A stretch of DNA of 64,000 bases. Origin: Tengunoibacter tsumagoiensis. GTDB taxonomy: Bacteria > Chloroflexota > Ktedonobacteria > Ktedonobacterales > Ktedonobacteraceae. Below the pieces are notes generated by a model that ran no database searches, had not been told where the DNA came from, and worked only from the letters and a program-made list of their open reading frames with translations. Positions 18,051 to 27,133 of the stretch are shown here, one piece after another (the stretch's first letter is position 1; every line of letters begins with the position of its first letter). The translations under genes and the position numbers were made by a program. The DNA lies in the NCBI RefSeq assembly GCF_003967535.1, contig NZ_BIFR01000001.1, positions 3,595,001 to 3,659,000 of the forward strand. Direction: 5' to 3'.

Positions 18051-19976
18051 ATGTCAAGCTTGAAAGAAGGTCAGAAATTTGAGCGATATCAGGTGCTCCA
18101 TGAGTTGGGGAGAAGTATTTCTGGAATCACTTATAAAGCGGATGATACACTTCTTCAGCGCAAGGTGGTCCTAAAACTGCTCAATCCTCAAGCCACGTCG
18201 TCAGATGCCGCTCGCCGCCAATTCTTTCGCGATATGCAACGCATCAGCACTATCTCTCATCCCATGTTGACTGCTACCCTCGATTATGGTGATTCCGATG
18301 GGCAGCTCTATGTCGTACGTAGAGCTGTAGACTATGGATCGCTCCTTGGTACTGAAGGGCGGCTCTGGTTTCAAACCCCCTTTGATCTGCGCTCGACCTT
18401 TACGTATGGCTTTCAACTCGCACAAGTACTTGGACATGCACATCGTTATGGGCAGATTCATGGCTCTCTGACCCTCTCCAATCTACTGATCACACACGAT
18501 CTTACTTACGAAGCTGCTCCTTACCGATCGCCCTTTTTGCTGGCAGATCCTGGCATCGCTCACATCGTTCGTAGCCACCAGAAACAGAGTGGTCTTCAGC
18601 TTCCTTTTACAGCCTCACCTGAACAGCTTCAAGGGCGAGCAACTGCCGCCAGCGATCAATACGCGCTTGCAGCTCTCCTCTACTTCTGGCTCGCTGGTCG
18701 CCCTCCATTTTTAGGTTCGCCAGCGGAGATTGCACATCTTAAATTGACACAATCCATTCCAACGCTTGGAACCTACCAACCCGAATTTACGCTGGAGCAG
18801 GAGGGGATTCTTCGTCGCGCACTCAGTGTCTACCCAGAAGAACGCTATCCGACCATCCTTGCCTTTGCCGAGACGCTCCTTGCGACCCTCGCAAACAGAC
18901 CCGCTAGAACGCCTGCAACGCGCTCACCAGAAATAGTTGACCAGCCCATTACGATCTCCGAAAAAACGCCCGATTCTTCCATTCCTGATTCTTCCATTGA
19001 GGAGAGGAAACAGGACGAGCCCGATACAGAGGATCTCCCTGGCATCGTTATGCCCGATGAAAACACTCTACCTGTCCCTACAAACGATCCTGATGTGCCC
19101 ACACATGAGGGCTCGAAGCAGAAACAGACTGACGAGGACGACGTCATTATCAGTGTTTCAGCCATTCAGGAGGACGAGACCATGCCCAATGAACAGGCAC
19201 TTGAAGAGGCTTTTATCCAAAAAGAAGAGACAGAGACGCTCTTGCAACAAGTAGCCAAACAGCAGTCACGCTTAGATCATCTGCTGAACTCCCTATTACA
19301 CCCTGAGACTGCTCACAATGACCAGCAAGAGCCTGTGCAGCCCGAACCCACTCCTCAGGTTGAGCCCGATGTTCCACAGCCAGATCCTCATCCAGAGCCG
19401 ATTCCAGCGCCCCTTCCAGACCCGATCCCTGCTCCAGAAGAGCCTACCGAGCCCGAACCAGCAACGGAGCCACTCCCAACGGAACCGCCAACCATCCCCC
19501 CGGCTCCAGATATTCCACAGCCATTACCAGATCCGATCACGCCGACCTTTTTGCTCCAAGAGGGGCCGACCACCGATGAAGTGGAACGTGTCTCGCTGTA
19601 TGAGGCCAGGCAATCGGCGCAACATGCCTCCCTTGTCATTCGGTCATCGCAGCGAAATGAAGCTCTTACTGTACCATTAGTACAGGCTGAAACGACACTC
19701 GGACGCGCTGGCTCAAGCGATATTTTGCTTGAGGGTGAACTGGTCTCGCGTCATCATGCCCTCATTCGCCACGAAGGGGAGCTCTTCCTGATCTATGATC
19801 TTCGCAGCACGCATGGGGTGACCGTTAATGAAGAGAAGCTCCCGACAGAGATTGGGTATCCTCTTGAAGATGGCGACAAGATCGATATTGGAGAATACAA
19901 CATCACGTTCCATCTCGAGGAAGACCCGCTCCAGGCAGCTCCATTGAGCAGCCTTATCTCAACAGAAGTTTCCTAG
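18051..19976 (+). CDS. Pseudokinase-FHA fusion protein
   Basis: A Ser/Thr kinase fold that has probably lost catalysis, fused to a phosphothreonine-reading FHA domain. Residues about 10-280 align with bacterial kinases: the VLKLL lysine is kept, and the late lobe TASPEQLQGRATAASDQYALAALLYF is normal. But the catalytic loop HRDLKPSN reads HGSLTLSN, so the catalytic Asp and the phosphate-binding Lys are gone, and DFG reads DPG. Residues about 290-500 are acidic and proline-rich with a short coiled-coil-like stretch (LLQQVAKQQSRLDHLLNSLL) and PEP/PDP repeats. The C-terminal FHA domain (about 540-630) is intact: TLGRAGSSDILL, VSRHHALI, STHGVTVN. It is probably a signalling scaffold. No membrane segment is seen. 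It is monocistronic. Confidence 0.85.
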   Translation: MSSLKEGQKFERYQVLHELGRSISGITYKADDTLLQRKVVLKLLNPQATSSDAARRQFFRDMQRISTISHPMLTATLDYGDSDGQLYVVRRAVDYGSLLGTEGRLWFQTPFDLRSTFTYGFQLAQVLGHAHRYGQIHGSLTLSNLLITHDLTYEAAPYRSPFLLADPGIAHIVRSHQKQSGLQLPFTASPEQLQGRATAASDQYALAALLYFWLAGRPPFLGSPAEIAHLKLTQSIPTLGTYQPEFTLEQEGILRRALSVYPEERYPTILAFAETLLATLANRPARTPATRSPEIVDQPITISEKTPDSSIPDSSIEERKQDEPDTEDLPGIVMPDENTLPVPTNDPDVPTHEGSKQKQTDEDDVIISVSAIQEDETMPNEQALEEAFIQKEETETLLQQVAKQQSRLDHLLNSLLHPETAHNDQQEPVQPEPTPQVEPDVPQPDPHPEPIPAPLPDPIPAPEEPTEPEPATEPLPTEPPTIPPAPDIPQPLPDPITPTFLLQEGPTTDEVERVSLYEARQSAQHASLVIRSSQRNEALTVPLVQAETTLGRAGSSDILLEGELVSRHHALIRHEGELFLIYDLRSTHGVTVNEEKLPTEIGYPLEDGDKIDIGEYNITFHLEEDPLQAAPLSSLISTEVS

Positions 19977-20101
19977 CTGATCTCTCGCTCGACAGTTACG
20001 TGGGCAGATCACTTAAAGATGCACATGTATGCTCTCTTCAATCCATCGCAATAGATGCAACAGAGATTGAGAGAGCACACAATATATAATGGGCAATGAA
20101 A

Positions 20102-20125
20102 GAAGGGAGCGAGCTCGCTCCCTTC
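20102..20125. terminator. Perfect palindrome between FHA gene and galK
   Basis: GAAGGGAGCGAG followed directly by CTCGCTCCCTTC is a 24-base perfect palindrome between two convergent genes. It could terminate either direction, although no long T-run is present. Confidence 0.5.
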
Positions 20126-20220
20126 CTACTATATAAGAGGATCAAAAGGCTAAAAATATCTGGCTGCGATCAAGTTTCACTGGCTAGAGCGATTCCATCT
20201 AGAGCAATAGTTTTTTCTCC

Positions 20221-21495
20221 CTATCCAACAATGGTATGGCCCGGGCCAGCCGCAGCTCGACAGATATCAATTACAGCTTGACGGCCTGTGCGAGCAGGAT
20301 ATTGCTCTTCGACGGCTGCTCTCAGCGCATCCAGGGCTTCATTACGTACCAGATTGATAGTGCAACCACCAAATCCACCACCCATCATACGCGCTCCCAG
20401 GACGCCCGGAACACTCTGCGCGATCTCAACCAGAGCATCCAGTTCATCACAACTGACTTCATATTCATCGCGCAGACCGGCATGACCCTGCCAGAGAATC
20501 GCCCCGACAGCCTCGATATCATTCTGCCCCAACAATTCAACAACCTTTAAGACACGCTTGTTCTCAGCGATGACATAACCCGCACGCTTTTGCAGAACTT
20601 CGGGGAGCTGATCTTTATGCTGTGCATATTGTTCGGGTGTGATATCACGCAGCTCTTTGATCTGCCTGGCCTGACTATTCTCTGGATCAGCCTGCAAAAT
20701 GGCTTTCTGTAGAAGCTGTGTCGCTTGCTCACACTGGCTGCGGCGCTCGTTGTAGGCCGATGAGGCCAGCTCTCGACGAACGCTCGTATCAATCACAACC
20801 ACAGAGACGTTCGGAGCCTCAAAGGGTAGATAGCGATATTCCATCGAACGACAATCCAGCAAAATGGCCTTACCAGGCAGACCTAGAACGGAAGCGGCCT
20901 GATCCAGGATACCGCACATGACACCTGAAGCAATCTGCTCCGCACGCTGACAGAGCGCGGCCACTTCTAGATATGTGAGAGTTGTCCCTTTTTCACCAAT
21001 CGTAAACTTCCCATCAGAGAAGAGCGCAAAGGCCTGTGCGGTAGCAATCTCAAGTGCAGCCGAAGAGCTCATCCCACCTCCCAGTGGGACATCTCCCGCC
21101 ACCACAGCATCAAACCCTTGTAGCACAATACCAGCACGCACCAGCTCTGTAGCCACGCCAAGGAGGTAGCGAGCCCAACCAGGCAGCTGCTGTCGCTGCT
21201 CATCAAAAGACTGAGGCAGCCCCTCGAGCGTAAACTGCGCATATTCGGACGCATGGGTCGACCAGAGCCGCACAAGCTGATCCTTACGCCTGCGTCCACC
21301 ACAGGAGGCCACACGGTCCACAGCCAATGGTAAGACAAAGCCACCATTGTAGTCGGTATGCTCACCAATCAGATTGACACGACCTGGAGCCCAGGCACCA
21401 CCCAGAGGGCCTGCATACACTGACTCATCAGAAAATTTGTCGGGGAACAGTGCCAATGCTTCCTTAACAGGAGGTAATAATTCTTGTGTTTGCAT
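20221..21495 (-). CDS. galK: Galactokinase
   Basis: Phosphorylates galactose to galactose-1-phosphate, the first committed step of the Leloir pathway. The three GHMP-kinase motifs are present: the galactokinase signature GRVNLIGEHTDYNGGFVLPL near residue 40, the ATP-binding PLGGGMSSSAALEIA near 140, and GARMMGGGFGGCTINLV near 370. The length of 424 aa is normal. Its start codon overlaps the stop of galT by one base (TAATG), which implies translational coupling. With galT upstream and no epimerase or mutarotase nearby, the pair forms a minimal galactose-use unit; galE must be elsewhere if the pathway is complete. The assignment is secure. Confidence 0.96.
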   Translation of the reverse strand: MQTQELLPPVKEALALFPDKFSDESVYAGPLGGAWAPGRVNLIGEHTDYNGGFVLPLAVDRVASCGGRRRKDQLVRLWSTHASEYAQFTLEGLPQSFDEQRQQLPGWARYLLGVATELVRAGIVLQGFDAVVAGDVPLGGGMSSSAALEIATAQAFALFSDGKFTIGEKGTTLTYLEVAALCQRAEQIASGVMCGILDQAASVLGLPGKAILLDCRSMEYRYLPFEAPNVSVVVIDTSVRRELASSAYNERRSQCEQATQLLQKAILQADPENSQARQIKELRDITPEQYAQHKDQLPEVLQKRAGYVIAENKRVLKVVELLGQNDIEAVGAILWQGHAGLRDEYEVSCDELDALVEIAQSVPGVLGARMMGGGFGGCTINLVRNEALDALRAAVEEQYPARTGRQAVIDICRAAAGPGHTIVG

Positions 21496-22403
21496 TACTT
21501 CTCTCTCTTTGCAATTGCTTCACGGAGCTCCTGTGCCTTCTGAATCGGATCAGAATCGTTACTCCACAGTCCCCACAGCGACTCTGAGGAGGCGGCGAAC
21601 TTCAGCTTGCCAGGGGCACGTCCAATTGCGAGGATCTCGACATGGAAATGGAAACGCTCATCGGCGAGCTGATGAAGACCTAACAGGTAAGGCATCGGGG
21701 CCATTGCGCCATCATTTAAAGCATTATACCCCTGAATAACCTCTAATAACATGGCCGAGAGATCACGCAGCTCGGCATCGTCCATCAAGCCGATGTTGGC
21801 AACATGACGACGAGGATAGAGATGGGTCTCATAGGGATAGCGCACATAGGGTGGTAAAAAGGCCTGCCAGGTCTCATTTGCCGTCACCTGGTAGTTCCCA
21901 TCACTTAATTCTTCACGAACACGACAGAATGGACAGCCCTTCCCGGCCTCTGCATCAAGGACGACCGTCTCAAGCTCTTGCTCTAACGTCGGAGGAAGAA
22001 CAGAGACAGCATAAGCCTGTCCATGAGGATGAAATTGCGTCTGACCAATCGAGGTTCCGCTATTCTCAAAAATCATGACTGCTGGATAGCGAGAGGCCAT
22101 ATCTTGATAGAGATCACGCCAGAGCCTGGTGACTTCAAAGACCTCATCGACTGATAACTGAGTAAACGTGCGATTATGATCCCGATTATAAATAACCACA
22201 ACCGCTTCTCCAACAGGAGGCTTAAGGGGAGGAAAATCATTGGGGTGAATCCAGACCTGCGTCTCTGGCCCTACCAATCCTTTTGTGATATCTGCACAAA
22301 AGGGGCATTCGTTGGTTCCTTCACGCCTATTCATACGATGGGCCGCATTAATCAGATGCTGACGCAAAATAGGGTTCCAGACTAATGGTGTACTATAATC
22401 CAT
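21495..22403 (-). CDS. galT: Galactose-1-phosphate uridylyltransferase (HIT family)
   Basis: Exchanges UMP between UDP-glucose and galactose-1-phosphate. The active-site motif TQFHPHGQAYA contains the nucleophilic His of the HPHxQ motif, and the second HIT-like half shows RYPYETHLYPRRHVANIG. Cys pairs that bind zinc in classical GalT are seen as NECPFCAD and KGCPFCRV. The protein is 302 aa, slightly short for the family but with both halves. ATG 22403 is preceded by a purine-rich AGGTAGG. It is the first gene of a two-gene operon with galK, coupled by a one-base overlap. The assignment is secure. Confidence 0.94.
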   Translation of the reverse strand: MDYSTPLVWNPILRQHLINAAHRMNRREGTNECPFCADITKGLVGPETQVWIHPNDFPPLKPPVGEAVVVIYNRDHNRTFTQLSVDEVFEVTRLWRDLYQDMASRYPAVMIFENSGTSIGQTQFHPHGQAYAVSVLPPTLEQELETVVLDAEAGKGCPFCRVREELSDGNYQVTANETWQAFLPPYVRYPYETHLYPRRHVANIGLMDDAELRDLSAMLLEVIQGYNALNDGAMAPMPYLLGLHQLADERFHFHVEILAIGRAPGKLKFAASSESLWGLWSNDSDPIQKAQELREAIAKREK

Positions 22404-22556
22404 ATCTTTTTTTACCTACCTGCTTTATAGTAAAATGACAATTGACCATACCACGTCTTCATATCAGGCATCTTCAATGCGCCGATAGCAAGAAGGATAG
22501 AGAGTGTAAAAAATAAGAACCACCTGAAGAAGCAGTGCTGGAACATAAAAAGAGGC

Positions 22557-23105
22557 TTAAAACCTATGCGCGGTCTGGCTTCCCAGCAGGACACATCGTC
22601 CCTGCTGTGCCAATGAGGCCAGATGCTCCCCTTTATCAAGACCCTGATCGGAGAAAATCCATTCATCCCAGGTGGCTTTATCGGTAAATAGTGCCCAGGC
22701 GACTGGTGCAATAAGCTTTCGCGTAGCACGCATCAAGGCCATCGCATCCTGATAACCAGGCTCTAGCTGCTCTAAAGGCGGCAGATCTGTATCGGCTAAA
22801 GCTGCAAAAGTTCGCAGTGACTGCACACGCCCCTTTACGACTTCAGCAACCCAGCCAGTCAGCAATGTCTCGCGCACTTGCTCCTGCCCCTCAATGGACT
22901 GTTCACCACTCCAGACCCCCACGAGCAATGTACAATGCGCAGGCAGCCCTTCAAGAAAGGCTGTCAGCACTGGCTTCTGCCAACCGTACCAGGTCGCGCT
23001 ATCTTCATCCTGCTGTTCCAGGCGTAATACGGCATTTAAGATCGGACGAGCGGTCTCCCACAAGGGTGATTCAACATCAATAACAATAAATTCTTCCGCT
23101 AACAC
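22557..23105 (-). CDS. Hypothetical protein
   Basis: A 182-residue protein that I do not recognise. It starts at GTG 23105, with AAAGGAG eight bases upstream, which supports expression. The sequence is soluble, acidic and probably mostly helical: a short beta-strand EEFIVIDVES, a helix rich in Leu (ETARPILNAVLRLEQQ), then LLVGVWSGEQ, and a helical C-terminal half with WDEWIFSDQG. No signal peptide, membrane segment or cysteine cluster is apparent. It lies about 150 bases upstream of galT on the same strand but has no obvious link to galactose use. Confidence 0.6.
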   Translation of the reverse strand: MLAEEFIVIDVESPLWETARPILNAVLRLEQQDEDSATWYGWQKPVLTAFLEGLPAHCTLLVGVWSGEQSIEGQEQVRETLLTGWVAEVVKGRVQSLRTFAALADTDLPPLEQLEPGYQDAMALMRATRKLIAPVAWALFTDKATWDEWIFSDQGLDKGEHLASLAQQGRCVLLGSQTAHRF

Positions 23106-23196
23106 GTATCTGGCTCCTTTGATAAAGCAACTTGAAGCAGCCCTTTACCCCTTCTATAGATCCGCCCTCAGTATACTATATCCACGGAAGCCGTGT

Positions 23197-23202
23197 TATA
23201 AT
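23197..23202 (+). promoter_or_regulatory. Extended -10 element
   Basis: TGT followed by TATAAT at 23197-23202 forms an extended -10 box, about 70 bases before the small membrane protein gene at 23271. No good -35 is seen. Confidence 0.45.
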
Positions 23203-23270
23203 TTGGACTGTAACAATTTTCTACCAAATTTTCTACCAAAAGAAGAGTCACAGAGATTCAGAGTACAACC

Positions 23271-23570
23271 ATGCATGATCATCAAATTTTCTCAACGATC
23301 CTGCTTATTCTCGGCAGTCTTGGCATCCTGACCTTTCTCTCATTGGCTGCGTTCATTCTCTGGTATTATCGCGAATGCCCCGGTGGAAGCTTCCGCTGGC
23401 ATCTGCGCAATGCGAGTCTACGGCATGTCTCGGCACTCGCCTGCCTCTTCTGTCTGGCTATGGCCGCTAGCTATCTGGTCTTATTTGAGATCTGGGCCAT
23501 GCTCTATCTGATTATCGCATTTAAAGCTGGGAGCTGGTGGCTGCGAATCTCTATGACGCAACGGGCCTGA
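23271..23570 (+). CDS. Small membrane protein
   Basis: A 99-residue protein with a hydrophobic helix at about residues 8-30 (ILLILGSLGILTFLSLAAFI), a short basic loop (YYRECPGGSFRWHLRNASLRH), and one or two further helices at about 52-88. It is probably an integral membrane protein with the basic loop inside the cell. I recognise no family. The ribosome site is weak, but an extended -10 box lies at a suitable distance and the reading frame is uninterrupted. It precedes the methyltransferase gene by 51 bases and may be cotranscribed with it. Confidence 0.55.
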   Translation: MHDHQIFSTILLILGSLGILTFLSLAAFILWYYRECPGGSFRWHLRNASLRHVSALACLFCLAMAASYLVLFEIWAMLYLIIAFKAGSWWLRISMTQRA

Positions 23571-23621
23571 GACTCCCTCAACTCTTCCGAGAAAGTCTGT
23601 GGGGAGCGCGTTTATTTAGGC

Positions 23622-24476
23622 ATGGGGATGACAACTGGCTACCTAATCTTTACAGAAAGCGTCATCAGAGCCCCTGGAGAGGCCGTGACAATATTGGAAG
23701 AGAACACAAAGCTTGAGGCTACACCACCCTGGTATATCGATTTCTTTGGGCAGGATTATTTGCGGATCTATTCACCTTTTCTCTCCCCTGAGAGAACGAG
23801 ACAAGAAGTTGAAGGTATCATCTCGCTTCTTGACCTGCCCAAAGGCAGCCGCATCCTTGATCTCTGCTGTGGCGAAGGGCGTCATGCCATTCCGTTAGCC
23901 CGACACGGCTATCAGGTCACCGGACAGGATCTCAGCGCACTCTTTCTGGCACATGCGCAACAGGAAGCAGAGACCCACCAGCTTGCCATCCGCTGGCTCC
24001 ATCAGGATATGCGTACGATTCCATTCCACAAAGAGTTCGACGCCATCATCAATATGTTTAGCTCGTTTGGGTATCTAGAGACCGATGAGGCCAATCAACT
24101 CGTGCTTCAACAGATTGCGCAGGCCCTCAAGCCTGGCGGCTTATTTATTATGGAGACCATCTACCAACCTCGTGTCATACGCAATTTTACGCCGCATGGA
24201 ATCATTCGCTATCCTGATAACCTCATCGTCTTAGAGGAGCGCAAGCTGGATCTGTTACAAAGTAGAAATGACATCCATATCAGTCTGATCTTGCCTGATG
24301 GACAACGACGAGAATACAGGCAAAGCATGCGCATCTACACATTGACCGAACTTGTTCAGATGCTCCAGCGCGCTAGCCTCACCCTGCAAGCGGCCTATGG
24401 AGACCTGGACGGAGGCCCGCTGACCCTTGATAGCCGTCTGGTCCTGGTCTGCAAAAAAGATCTGTATGATCAATAA
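23622..24476 (+). CDS. Class I SAM-dependent methyltransferase
   Basis: A soluble Rossmann-fold methyltransferase of 284 aa. Motif I is ILDLCCGEGRHAIPLARHGY at about residue 82. Motif II has the acidic VTGQDLS. Motif post-I/IV reads FDAIINMFSSFGYL, and ALKPGGLFIMETI is the usual motif VI. An N-terminal YIDFFGQDYLRIYSPFL segment is typical of small-molecule methyltransferases of this group. ATG 23628 could also start the protein. The substrate is not apparent. It follows a small membrane protein gene and is not part of a recognisable pathway. Confidence 0.87.
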   Translation: MGMTTGYLIFTESVIRAPGEAVTILEENTKLEATPPWYIDFFGQDYLRIYSPFLSPERTRQEVEGIISLLDLPKGSRILDLCCGEGRHAIPLARHGYQVTGQDLSALFLAHAQQEAETHQLAIRWLHQDMRTIPFHKEFDAIINMFSSFGYLETDEANQLVLQQIAQALKPGGLFIMETIYQPRVIRNFTPHGIIRYPDNLIVLEERKLDLLQSRNDIHISLILPDGQRREYRQSMRIYTLTELVQMLQRASLTLQAAYGDLDGGPLTLDSRLVLVCKKDLYDQ

Positions 24477-24789
24477 CCATGAATCAATGCAGCGAGAGTA
24501 GACGTTCATGAACGGGTTTCACCACCCCTGCATGAAACCTTTATTTTCAGAAGAGAGTAGCCCGAGTCTCCCATCAAGAAGAAATGAGGAGCAATGATAT
24601 GTTTACCTTTTTTGTTGATCATTAGACTCCTGGAGCCTCTTCAGGCCTATAGACTCTCACTAGCCAGATACGCTATAATGAGGCAAAGCTACCGAACCCT
24701 CCCCGCAATCCTTGCATTCAGGTGGTTCTTTCAGCTATTTCTTTATAGAGAGCTTATTTATCAATCTAAAATAAGGAAGGTACATAACC
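24477..24789. other. Intergenic region with a promoter
   Basis: No gene is supported here. TATAAT at 24674-24679, with TAGACT 18 bases upstream, is the probable promoter for the small gene at 24790 and mutY. A short hydrophobic reading frame beginning at 24594 has no ribosome site. Confidence 0.45.
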
Positions 24790-25080
24790 GTGCCGTGGTG
24801 TAGATTTTTTATTCCAAAGATTGCTTCTCCTGACGTTAAACCGGGAGATCCCGATTTAAATGCGAACATTTCCTACGCCAAATGCGTGAAAGGCCATGTT
24901 ATCAGGGACGCAAATGACTGGGTCCTCTGCGAAAACCTGCCAGCTCCTGATGCAACTTGCTGGCAAGAAGGCGGAAAAACGATCTTTATGTTGACTCCGC
25001 GCAATCGGCAAGAGGGGCAAGATAGCCCAATCGAGAATGCTAAACCTGTGGCTACTCCGACGCGCGTCGGAAAAGCTTGA
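24790..25080 (+). CDS. Hypothetical cysteine-containing small protein
   Basis: A 96-residue protein of unknown function. It starts at GTG 24790 with AAGGAAGG upstream. Four cysteines are spread over the first 65 residues (PWCRFF, YAKCVKGH, WVLCENL, DATCWQ), a spacing that could hold a metal but matches no family I know. The C-terminal 30 residues are polar and look disordered. It ends six bases before mutY, so the two are very probably cotranscribed and may be coupled. No signal peptide is seen. That it is a real gene rests on the ribosome site and tight spacing. Confidence 0.5.
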   Translation: MPWCRFFIPKIASPDVKPGDPDLNANISYAKCVKGHVIRDANDWVLCENLPAPDATCWQEGGKTIFMLTPRNRQEGQDSPIENAKPVATPTRVGKA

Positions 25081-25086
25081 GGTTGT

Positions 25087-26067
25087 ATGGCTAAACAGAC
25101 ACTATCCTCGCCCGTTCCTTCTCTTGCGCCCGAGCACATCTCTCGCGTTAATACCGGCCTGCTTCAATGGTATGCACAAAAACAGAGGGATCTTCCCTGG
25201 CGTACGACGAGCGATCCTTATGCTGTTCTGGTGTCTGAGATTATGCTTCAACAGACACAGGTTGATCGGGTGTTACCGAAATATCAGCAGTTTCTGACGG
25301 CCTTTCCTACGCTTGAAGCACTGGCCGCTGCACCTACTGCTGATGTGATCTCAGTCTGGGTTCCGCTGGGCTATAATCGGCGAGCCGTCAGCTTACAGTC
25401 AATTGCCCAACAGGTTATAAGCCGCTATGCAGGTCGCATTCCTGACACAATTGATGAACTGTTAACCTTGAAAGGAATTGGTCGCTATACCGCTGGCGCT
25501 GTTGCCTGCTTTGCCTATCGCAAACAGGTCGCAACGGTCGATACCAATATTCGTCGCGTCTTGCATCGTCTGTTCCTGGGGCTTGAACACCCTGAACCAA
25601 AGGTCAACGATGCTCAAATGCTTACGCTTGCAGAGCAGGTTCTTCCTCCGGGAGAGGCCTATCCCTGGAATCAGGCATTGATGGATCTTGGCGCAACTGT
25701 CTGTACAAGCAATAATCCACTGTGCATGAACTGCCCTCTCCAGACAGAGTGTATTGCCTATGCAGAGATGAGTCAACACAGTCTTTTCCCTTCGGGTGCA
25801 GTCCTGCGGCAATTGCGCAAAGTCGCCGAGAAAAAACCGCGCTATCAGGCACAGCCTTTTACCAGTAGCAATCGCTATTTTCGTGGACGGATCGTGGATC
25901 TGCTCCGTTCTCTTCCACCAGAAGAGCGTCTTCCACTTTCTACATTGGGGCCACTTATCAAAGCTGATTTTAGTTCAGCACAGGAGGATTGGCTTCAGAA
26001 AATTGTGACGGGCCTGGTTAAGGATGGTCTACTCGATGCGAACGAGGATGGAGTCAAATTGCCCTGA
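25087..26067 (+). CDS. mutY: A/G-specific adenine DNA glycosylase
   Basis: Removes adenine mispaired with 8-oxoguanine, preventing G:C to T:A changes. The N-terminal catalytic domain has WRTTSDPYAVLVSEIMLQQTQV with the catalytic Glu, a helix-hairpin-helix LLTLKGIGRYTAGAVACFAY, and the essential Asp in VATVDTNIRRV. The iron-sulphur cluster motif C-x6-C-x2-C-x5-C is seen as CTSNNPLCMNCPLQTEC. The last 100 residues do not look like the NUDIX-type 8-oxoG recognition domain of Escherichia coli MutY. They resemble the shorter winged-helix-like tail (RYFRGRIVDLLRSLP...) found in actinobacterial-type enzymes. ATG 25087 follows the upstream stop by six bases. Confidence 0.92.
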   Translation: MAKQTLSSPVPSLAPEHISRVNTGLLQWYAQKQRDLPWRTTSDPYAVLVSEIMLQQTQVDRVLPKYQQFLTAFPTLEALAAAPTADVISVWVPLGYNRRAVSLQSIAQQVISRYAGRIPDTIDELLTLKGIGRYTAGAVACFAYRKQVATVDTNIRRVLHRLFLGLEHPEPKVNDAQMLTLAEQVLPPGEAYPWNQALMDLGATVCTSNNPLCMNCPLQTECIAYAEMSQHSLFPSGAVLRQLRKVAEKKPRYQAQPFTSSNRYFRGRIVDLLRSLPPEERLPLSTLGPLIKADFSSAQEDWLQKIVTGLVKDGLLDANEDGVKLP

Positions 26068-26139
26068 CCTGTCTAAATAACTGGTAGGCGTGCTAGAATA
26101 GACAGGGCTTTTCTCAGCATGCATTGGAGGAACAAAATA

Positions 26140-26964
26140 ATGCAATTAGCAAGCATTAATGATATTGAGACCAGACATAGACATATCTTTCTCTCTCCCC
26201 ACTACGATGATGCCGTCTATGCCTGTGGTGGGACGCTCGGGGTACAGGTAAGCTCCGGACTTCGTCCTCTGGTCGTAACTATTTTTGGGGGCAAACCTGG
26301 CAACGATCTAAAACTCAGCCCGTTTGCCGAACAGGTTCACATTAGCAATGGTGCAGCCATCGCCGAGGGTCCTGATGCATTGATTGAAACACGGCGCAAA
26401 GAAGATGCCGCTGCGCTGGATTATCTGCAATGCGATTATCTCTGGCTCGATTATAAGGATGCCCTCTATCGGGGAACTCCTGCCAATAATCCCTACTATA
26501 CCAATCGCGATGCCCTCATCGGCGGCGAGGTTCATCCCGGTGACCAGGCAATCGACCAGGATCTGGCCAATACGCTTCTCAGCCTGCGTCAACGTCTACC
26601 AGATGCCGTCTGGTATGCACCACTGGGAATTGGCCGCCATGTTGACCACCAGATTGTCAGCTCAGCCTCCGATCGCCTGGTGCAGGATGGAGCAAAGGTC
26701 TACTTTTATGAGGATTTCCCTTATGTGACCCTGCAAGGTGCCCGTGAAGCTCGCCTTAAAGAGCTCGGCAACGCATTTGAGCCCACGCTGGTTGAGATCT
26801 CTGAACTCCTCTCAGCCCGCCAGGAGGCCGCTGAAATGTATGGGTCACAGATCGTTGCCAACTTTGGCAATCGAGAAGCACTCTTGAAGGCGATCGATTC
26901 ATACAGCCAGAGTATTCGCCCGGTTGAAACCATCCGTCTGGAACGCTACTGGCTAGCCCGCTAG
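26140..26964 (+). CDS. PIG-L/LmbE-family deacetylase
   Basis: A zinc-dependent N-acetyl-sugar deacetylase family protein, related to MshB/BshB of thiol cofactor synthesis and to PIG-L. The metal motif reads SPHYDDAVYACGG instead of the canonical PHPDDE, keeping the His and Asp. The second motif GIGRHVDHQIV has the usual HxxH-type histidines. ATG 26140 is selected because TGGAGGA lies about nine bases upstream; an ATG 21 bases earlier has no site. The predicted protein is 274 aa, soluble and of normal length. It is monocistronic and ends at a clear terminator at 26987. The substrate is unknown; without mshA or bshA partners nearby, the thiol role is only one option. Confidence 0.84.
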   Translation: MQLASINDIETRHRHIFLSPHYDDAVYACGGTLGVQVSSGLRPLVVTIFGGKPGNDLKLSPFAEQVHISNGAAIAEGPDALIETRRKEDAAALDYLQCDYLWLDYKDALYRGTPANNPYYTNRDALIGGEVHPGDQAIDQDLANTLLSLRQRLPDAVWYAPLGIGRHVDHQIVSSASDRLVQDGAKVYFYEDFPYVTLQGAREARLKELGNAFEPTLVEISELLSARQEAAEMYGSQIVANFGNREALLKAIDSYSQSIRPVETIRLERYWLAR

Positions 26965-26986
26965 CATTCTGCAAACAACACAATGA

Positions 26987-27014
26987 GGAGAGGGTCAGGC
27001 CCTCTCCATCCTTT
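26987..27014 (+). terminator. Rho-independent terminator
   Basis: GGAGAGGG (26987-26994) pairs with CCCTCTCC (27000-27007) around a five-base loop, followed by ATCCTTTT. It lies 22 bases after the deacetylase stop. Confidence 0.75.
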
Positions 27015-27133
27015 TAGACACAGACGCAACGCCCCAAAAGTAACACGAACAAGAGAAAAGAAGGCTTTAAGGGATATAGTAAAGCGAGGAAGAGGCTCGT
27101 TGTCTGATACTGCTCAGATGGAGAAGAGCCCTC

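Noticed and set aside
24594..24803. Hydrophobic reading frame of 69 codons
   Set aside because: No ribosome site; it overlaps the promoter and the start of the better supported gene at 24790.
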